From Canibacter sp052085365 (GTDB taxonomy: Bacteria > Actinomycetota > Actinomycetes > Actinomycetales > Microbacteriaceae), in contig JBQDFP010000006.1 in the NCBI GenBank assembly GCA_052085365.1, forward strand, positions 39,854 through 103,853: a DNA stretch of 64,000 bases. The letters run 5' to 3'. This document shows positions 60,398-64,000 of the stretch, in pieces. The position numbers and the translations under genes are program-made. Every line of letters begins with the position of its first letter. Position 1 is the stretch's first letter. Below the pieces are notes generated by a model. It was not told the origin of the DNA. It did not search any database and worked only from the letters and a program-made list of their open reading frames with translations.

Positions 60398-61162
60398 ATG
60401 TCAGACTCTCTTGACCGTTGGAACACGATATTTCCTACCCAGAAGCCCGTCCTAGCGATGCTTCACCTGGGTGGGGACACTCGCGAAGAGAAACTCACTC
60501 GCGCAGTAAAAGAGACGCAAATCCTCAGCGACTGTGGTGTTGACGCGGTGATCGTAGAGAACTATTTCGGCGATGACATCGATGTTGAGCGGGCACTAGC
60601 GGCGATATCCTCGGAGCGACCCCGGGTGAAAGTAGGACTGAACGTCTTGCGCAAGACGGAACGTGCCTTCGCGCTCGCACAGAACTATCCGGTTGATTTC
60701 ATACAGATTGATTCGGTTGCTGGCCACCTACCACCCGAAGAAGATGCGGACTATGCGAAGCAATTAGCCCAGTGGCGCGCTGAGTTCCCAGGCCTCATCT
60801 TGGGTGGGGTTCGCTTCAAATATCAAGAAGTGCGTTCGGGAAGATCTGAACAAGAAGACCTTCGTTTGGGTGCAGAACGATGTGACGCAATTGTGGTGAC
60901 CGGTGCCGGCACCGGTCAAGAAACCGAAATTGACAAGACTGAGCGTTTTAGGCAAGTGCTTGGGCATCGATTCCCGTTGATTATTGGTGCGGGCCTCACC
61001 GCAAAAAATGCTCGTGAACAGCTCGCCCATGCAGAAGGCGCAATTGTTGGAAGCTACTTGAAAGACACGTACCACGACACTGGACTCGTGGAGCCAGAAC
61101 ACGTTCGTGCATTCATGGCGCAAGTGAGGCTTGCCCGTAACACCGCCGAGGAACAGGTATGA
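60398..61162 (+). CDS. BtpA/SgcQ-family TIM-barrel protein
   Basis: The 254 residues match the BtpA family (PF03437): VLAMLHLGGD at the start, GVDAVIVENYFGDD, a VDFIQIDSVAGH strand, the segment AIVVTGAGTGQETEIDKTERFRQVLG and GAGLTAKNAREQLAHAEGAIVGSYLK, which resembles a phosphate-binding barrel end. BtpA was first linked to photosystem I stability in cyanobacteria; SgcQ of E. coli lies in a sugar gene cluster, so enzymatic activity on a phosphorylated sugar derivative is plausible. GAGGAG precedes ATG 60398; TTG 60377 is unlikely. ATGA overlap with the next gene. Confidence 0.82.
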   Translation: MSDSLDRWNTIFPTQKPVLAMLHLGGDTREEKLTRAVKETQILSDCGVDAVIVENYFGDDIDVERALAAISSERPRVKVGLNVLRKTERAFALAQNYPVDFIQIDSVAGHLPPEEDADYAKQLAQWRAEFPGLILGGVRFKYQEVRSGRSEQEDLRLGAERCDAIVVTGAGTGQETEIDKTERFRQVLGHRFPLIIGAGLTAKNAREQLAHAEGAIVGSYLKDTYHDTGLVEPEHVRAFMAQVRLARNTAEEQV

Positions 61163-61686
61163 AACGGATAACCGCATCGATTGTGACTGCTGAAGCATTC
61201 GCCCCGTTCGGTAGGGTTGTCGATCTGACCGGCCGCGTCAACTCGCAGGTGACCGAGACACTGGGCGCCACATGGTCTGATCACTATACAAACGCTCCGA
61301 TTGTGCGTGAAGTGCCAAGCCTGGGTCGCACGGTGAGCTCAGTGGCCGGGCAGCCGGTTGAACTCATGGAACGCCACACCGAGGTGGAAGAAGCTATTGT
61401 TCCCTCGGAGGCAGACCTTGTGCTTACTGTGGCACCACCGACACTCGAGTCGCAACCGTCAGCAAAGCATATTCAATCGTTTGTTATCCCGCGGGGCACA
61501 GTCGTCGTAATGAATCCAGGAGTGTGGCATGCCGAATGTGCCGGACTCACCGAGAAGGTGCCATATTTCTGGTTGGCTTCGACGGTCGAATCAGGCACGA
61601 CTGCCTGGACACAGATTCTGGATGGCCCGGTGTGTGTGACCGTTGAACCTCAAACCACGAAGCGAGGTTCACCGCATGCAGCGTAA
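61159..61686 (+). CDS. Ureidoglycolate lyase-like cupin (AllA family)
   Basis: This 175-residue protein resembles AllA: it begins ITASIVTAEAFAPFGRVVD, has MERHTEVEEAIVPSEADLVLTVAPP with the conserved His and Glu and VIPRGTVVVMNPGVWHAEC with the second His. AllA converts ureidoglycolate to glyoxylate and urea; no other allantoin gene is nearby, so the substrate here may differ. Starts within BtpA (ATGA) and overlaps the kinase start by 11 nt. Confidence 0.77.
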   Translation: MKRITASIVTAEAFAPFGRVVDLTGRVNSQVTETLGATWSDHYTNAPIVREVPSLGRTVSSVAGQPVELMERHTEVEEAIVPSEADLVLTVAPPTLESQPSAKHIQSFVIPRGTVVVMNPGVWHAECAGLTEKVPYFWLASTVESGTTAWTQILDGPVCVTVEPQTTKRGSPHAA

Positions 61687-62644
61687 CCAGCAAAATGCAG
61701 CAGCTCTATTTATTGGAGACATTGCGCTCGATGAATATTTTTCGGCACCCGTGTGGCCGCGACCCGGCGACAAAGGAGAGCTTCGTACCCTCGCGACCTA
61801 TATGGGTGGAAGCATCGCGAACGCTGCTCGCGTTCACGCAAAGTTAGGGGGTCAGTCAGAATTTGTGTCCCTGCTGAACCACAGCTCGCTCACGCCGCGT
61901 CTGCTTGCCGACCTTGATCGGTGCGAAGTTGGCTACTCATTCATGCTGTATGACGATGACGCGGTCGATCAACGAAACCTCATTTTTCTGGTTGAAGGTG
62001 AACATGTGGTGTTCACCCCAGACACTGACGAACTCCCTATGCATTTTTCGAACGATGCGTTCAGCCAACTAGCAAAACCCGGGTTTGTGTATACGACCCT
62101 CCAGCGAGCTGCACGTCTGCGTTCGCCTGGGCGGTCGGCACAAAAGACCGTTGATGAATTGCGTGCATGTGGCCGAAAGTTTGTCTTCGATCTTGACGTG
62201 AATGCGGTAGATGACGGCGAAGCGGGGCTCTTGCAGGGTGCGTACCTGGTCATGATGAATGACCGTGGCTTTGAACACTCATTTAACGGAACAACCAATC
62301 CTCAACCCGAAGCGGTAGCTCCCTGGCTAGAACAACACGAGGTGCATGCTGTGTTGCATTCGCGGTCAGCGGATGGCGCGCGTCTCTACACTCGAGACGG
62401 GGTGACTGACATCTCTGGTTATTCCGTTGATGTGGTTGATGTCACTGGCGCAGGGGACACACTTGGAGGCTCGCTGGTGTGGGCGTTGGGTGCCGGTTTT
62501 GAGCTGGTTGAAGCTGTACAGTTTGGAGTCGCTGCCGCTTCTCGCTCGGTGATGCATCTGGGGCCCCAAGGGGGTGTCGCGTCGCGAAAAGACATCGATC
62601 AATTCATTCGCGAGCGGTCACGAGCCGACGTCGTTTCTGGGTAA
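61676..62644 (+). CDS. PfkB-family carbohydrate kinase
   Basis: This 322-residue ribokinase-like kinase has the N-terminal substrate-site motif TYMGGSIANAARVHAKLGG and the C-terminal PfkB signature VDVTGAGDTLGGSLVWAL with the catalytic Asp and anion hole. It probably phosphorylates a sugar moiety of the compound imported by the ABC system. GAGG precedes ATG 61676, which lies inside the cupin gene. The 3' end overlaps the convergent membrane-protein gene by 46 nt. Confidence 0.88.
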   Translation: MQRNQQNAAALFIGDIALDEYFSAPVWPRPGDKGELRTLATYMGGSIANAARVHAKLGGQSEFVSLLNHSSLTPRLLADLDRCEVGYSFMLYDDDAVDQRNLIFLVEGEHVVFTPDTDELPMHFSNDAFSQLAKPGFVYTTLQRAARLRSPGRSAQKTVDELRACGRKFVFDLDVNAVDDGEAGLLQGAYLVMMNDRGFEHSFNGTTNPQPEAVAPWLEQHEVHAVLHSRSADGARLYTRDGVTDISGYSVDVVDVTGAGDTLGGSLVWALGAGFELVEAVQFGVAAASRSVMHLGPQGGVASRKDIDQFIRERSRADVVSG

Positions 62645-63408
62645 GAAACAGGCAGGCGGCGAATCGCTTTCGTTCGATCCCAGTACGGGATGCTCCGTGC
62701 GTGCTTGCGCTCCCACGGCCAGGTCATGAGCGCCCAGACCACGGCGATGAGTACACCCTCCCACAAAATATAGGTGGGCCACGGGCCGAGCACGTCCAGC
62801 AGTGATGCGCCTGCGGGTGCGTGGGACAGGTAGGCATAGTTTGCCCCGGTGAACGTATTCACGGTGATAGCGATGCCTGCCCAAATCGCGGTCGCGAGAT
62901 AGCCGATACCGTAGGCCCGCCATGTGGGTCGGAACCCCGAACCCCAGGTCATCACGATAGGGGCAAGGAGCGCAACCACGTGCAATAACCAGTACGCTGC
63001 GAACTCGAGCACCGGGAATTGAAAGTAGTTCAGGTCGGGTGTGATGATCGACTGAATGTTGAGGGTGAGCCCCCAGTAGTACGAGATTGCGATGGCCCAG
63101 CCGGTGCGGGTGATCAGTGCGATCGCGGTGATGAATCGAAGTGCGTCTGAAAAATGGAACGGCAGGGACTGGTTGATATCCCAGTTAGTGGGGAGGAGCC
63201 CCCAGACGGTCCAGATGATCGTGACCCCAAGCATGACATATCCGCTCACGGTGTATACGTGTGATTCCGAGGTGGATCCACGAAGTTTTCGAAAGACTGG
63301 AACCAGAACAATTGCAGCAATTACTGTGCCAGCGAGCACTGCAATGTGCTCCGGGCTGTACGAGGGCATGTGGCCAATGGGTTCGACCGCTTCGAGCGCG
63401 TAGTCCAT
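62599..63408 (-). CDS. TIGR02206/YwaF-like integral membrane protein
   Basis: This 269-residue protein has about seven hydrophobic helices and the family features SPEHI in the first loop, the line LPFHFSDALRFITAIALIT, and DLNYFQFPVLEFAAYWLLHVVALLAPIV. These fit TIGR02206/YwaF proteins of unknown function. ATG 63408 has no Shine-Dalgarno sequence, but TACTCT lies 6 nt upstream, suggesting leaderless expression. A start at 63369 is possible. Confidence 0.78.
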   Translation of the reverse strand: MDYALEAVEPIGHMPSYSPEHIAVLAGTVIAAIVLVPVFRKLRGSTSESHVYTVSGYVMLGVTIIWTVWGLLPTNWDINQSLPFHFSDALRFITAIALITRTGWAIAISYYWGLTLNIQSIITPDLNYFQFPVLEFAAYWLLHVVALLAPIVMTWGSGFRPTWRAYGIGYLATAIWAGIAITVNTFTGANYAYLSHAPAGASLLDVLGPWPTYILWEGVLIAVVWALMTWPWERKHARSIPYWDRTKAIRRLPVSYPETTSARDRSRMN

Positions 63409-63502
63409 ACAGAAAGAGTATCGACTCACAAGAATAGTTCGGGCCAACAACCCGGTAACAGCTGTTGGGCCGAACTCTTAGGCGTTAATTAACCGACGCT
63501 CT

Positions 63503-63829
63503 TCATGACCTCTGTGTTGACAGCACTACCTTGCGATTGCCGAAGCTGGCGGTTATTTCAACAGTGCCACCGAGAGCTTCGATGTAGGACTTGAGCGTGG
63601 CGAGGCCGGAACGGTCAAGGTCTCCTGACTCCAACGCAGAGATGGTCGGCTGAGTTAGGTGCATGCGTTCGGCGAGTTCGTCTTGAGTGATGCCCTGATC
63701 CTCCCGGACTTCACGGAGACGATAGGCTCGCTCCTCAGACTCCATTCGTGCGACGTGTTCGGCAACGGCGTGTTCGTCGAAGCGGCGCTTAGCACGCACA
63801 TCGCTCCAAGTGTTCGTCTTGATGCTCAT
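63503..63829 (-). CDS. XRE-family HTH protein (HigA-like antitoxin or regulator)
   Basis: This 108-residue protein has a central helix-turn-helix (about 40-95): YRLREVREDQGITQDELAERMHLTQPTISALESGDLDRSGLATLKSYIEALGG, followed by a short beta tail. This arrangement is typical of HigA-type antitoxins and related small repressors. GGAGGAGTG precedes ATG 63829. It follows a 37-residue ORF by 1 nt, and a palindrome lies upstream, fitting autoregulation. Confidence 0.85.
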   Translation of the reverse strand: MSIKTNTWSDVRAKRRFDEHAVAEHVARMESEERAYRLREVREDQGITQDELAERMHLTQPTISALESGDLDRSGLATLKSYIEALGGTVEITASFGNRKVVLSTQRS

Positions 63830-63830
63830 T

Positions 63831-63944
63831 TCACTCCTCCTCACTAGTCACCCACTCATTGAACCGTTCATCGGCTATCGGAATGTTTTGCATTGTGCAG
63901 ATGCTCCTAAGGCTGAAAGCTGAATCTCCCAAAATCTGCCCCAT
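63831..63944 (-). CDS. Small ORF upstream of the XRE regulator, possibly a remnant of a partner gene
   Basis: From ATG 63944 the frame gives 37 residues (starting MGQILGDSAFSLR and ending FNEWVTSEEE) and stops 1 nt before the XRE start. A TGA closes the frame 9 codons upstream of the ATG. The C-terminal Glu codons double as the ribosome-binding site of the XRE gene, as in coupled toxin-antitoxin pairs, but the ORF is far too short for a HigB/RelE toxin. It may be a genuine small protein, a leader peptide or a truncated gene. Confidence 0.4.
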   Translation of the reverse strand: MGQILGDSAFSLRSICTMQNIPIADERFNEWVTSEEE

Positions 63945-63957
63945 ATATAGACTATGG

Positions 63958-63987
63958 TCGATATCGACTCAAGTAAATGTTTTACTT
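63958..63987. promoter_or_regulatory. Palindromic sites upstream of the XRE regulator
   Basis: AAGTAAA-TGT-TTTACTT (63971-63987) is a perfect inverted repeat, and TCGATATCGA (63958-63967) is a second one. Both lie just upstream of the small ORF and XRE gene on the reverse strand. They are likely operators for the XRE protein. Confidence 0.55.
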
Positions 63988-64000
63988 GCGATCAGGCCGG

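Overview
The window looks like a chromosomal stretch of an actinobacterium, most likely of the order Micrococcales and perhaps close to Microbacteriaceae. This rests on moderately high GC, frequent GTG/TTG starts, many 4-nt ATGA/GTGA gene overlaps, a DUF222/HNH (13E12-type) protein, coproheme-pathway genes (ferrochelatase plus actinobacterial-type ChdC), LAXTG (class E) sorting signals, and a tRNA-Trp-secE-nusG ... rplK-rplA backbone that has been split by inserted genes. I cannot name a species.

Layout. (1) 1-3962: end of a probable substrate-binding protein, a sugar-type ABC ATPase and permease, and a methylthioribose kinase, suggesting methylthioribose salvage. (2) 4015-6566: class I aminotransferase (reverse), tRNA-Trp, secE, nusG. 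(3) 6616-10151 (reverse): FCD-type GntR regulator and a complete heme/cobalamin-type ABC transporter. (4) 10204-12044: hemH and chdC, divergent from the transporter, with two copies of an 11-bp palindrome between them. (5) 12178-15582 (reverse): large membrane-anchored subtilase. (6) 15699-28239: a heme acquisition locus. A DtxR/IdeR-type box sits on the start codon of the first gene, hmuT; hmuU and hmuV follow, then secreted and LAXTG-anchored proteins carrying HtaA domains and a repeated Cys-pair domain that resembles the neocarzinostatin fold, a heme oxygenase, a small lipoprotein and a lytic transglycosylase. (7) 28333-29463: rplK-rplA. (8) 29579-43164: a tightly coupled operon of Ser/Thr kinase, giant Ig/FN3 membrane protein, MoxR ATPase, DUF58, a transglutaminase-like membrane protein lacking its catalytic Cys and His, FHA protein, PP2C phosphatase and a small membrane protein. 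(9) 43204-45259: MFS exporter plus MarR regulator behind a long palindrome. (10) 45270-49427: purK and purE, separated by an aldo/keto reductase and a DUF222/HNH gene. (11) 49424-55591: DUF3052-like protein, glycosyltransferase, galE, LytR-CpsA-Psr enzyme and two GT2 glycosyltransferases (cell-wall glycopolymer synthesis). (12) 55531-62644: tandem-domain Lrp regulator divergent from an amino-acid-type ABC transporter interleaved with a xylose-isomerase-like TIM barrel, a BtpA-family protein, an AllA-like cupin and a PfkB kinase: an uncharacterised catabolic cluster. (13) 62599-64000: TIGR02206-like membrane protein and an XRE regulator preceded by a small ORF and palindromic sites.

The strongest candidates for new biology are the repeat family in the heme locus together with a heme oxygenase whose distal-helix glycine is alanine, the transglutaminase pseudoenzyme inside the kinase/phosphatase/FHA/MoxR operon, and the 56.7-62.6 kb catabolic cluster. 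A recurring TAnnnT element 5-8 nt before starts that lack Shine-Dalgarno sequences suggests that leaderless transcripts are common here. No CRISPR array, rRNA operon or insertion sequence was seen. No gene-free stretch exceeds about 300 bases.
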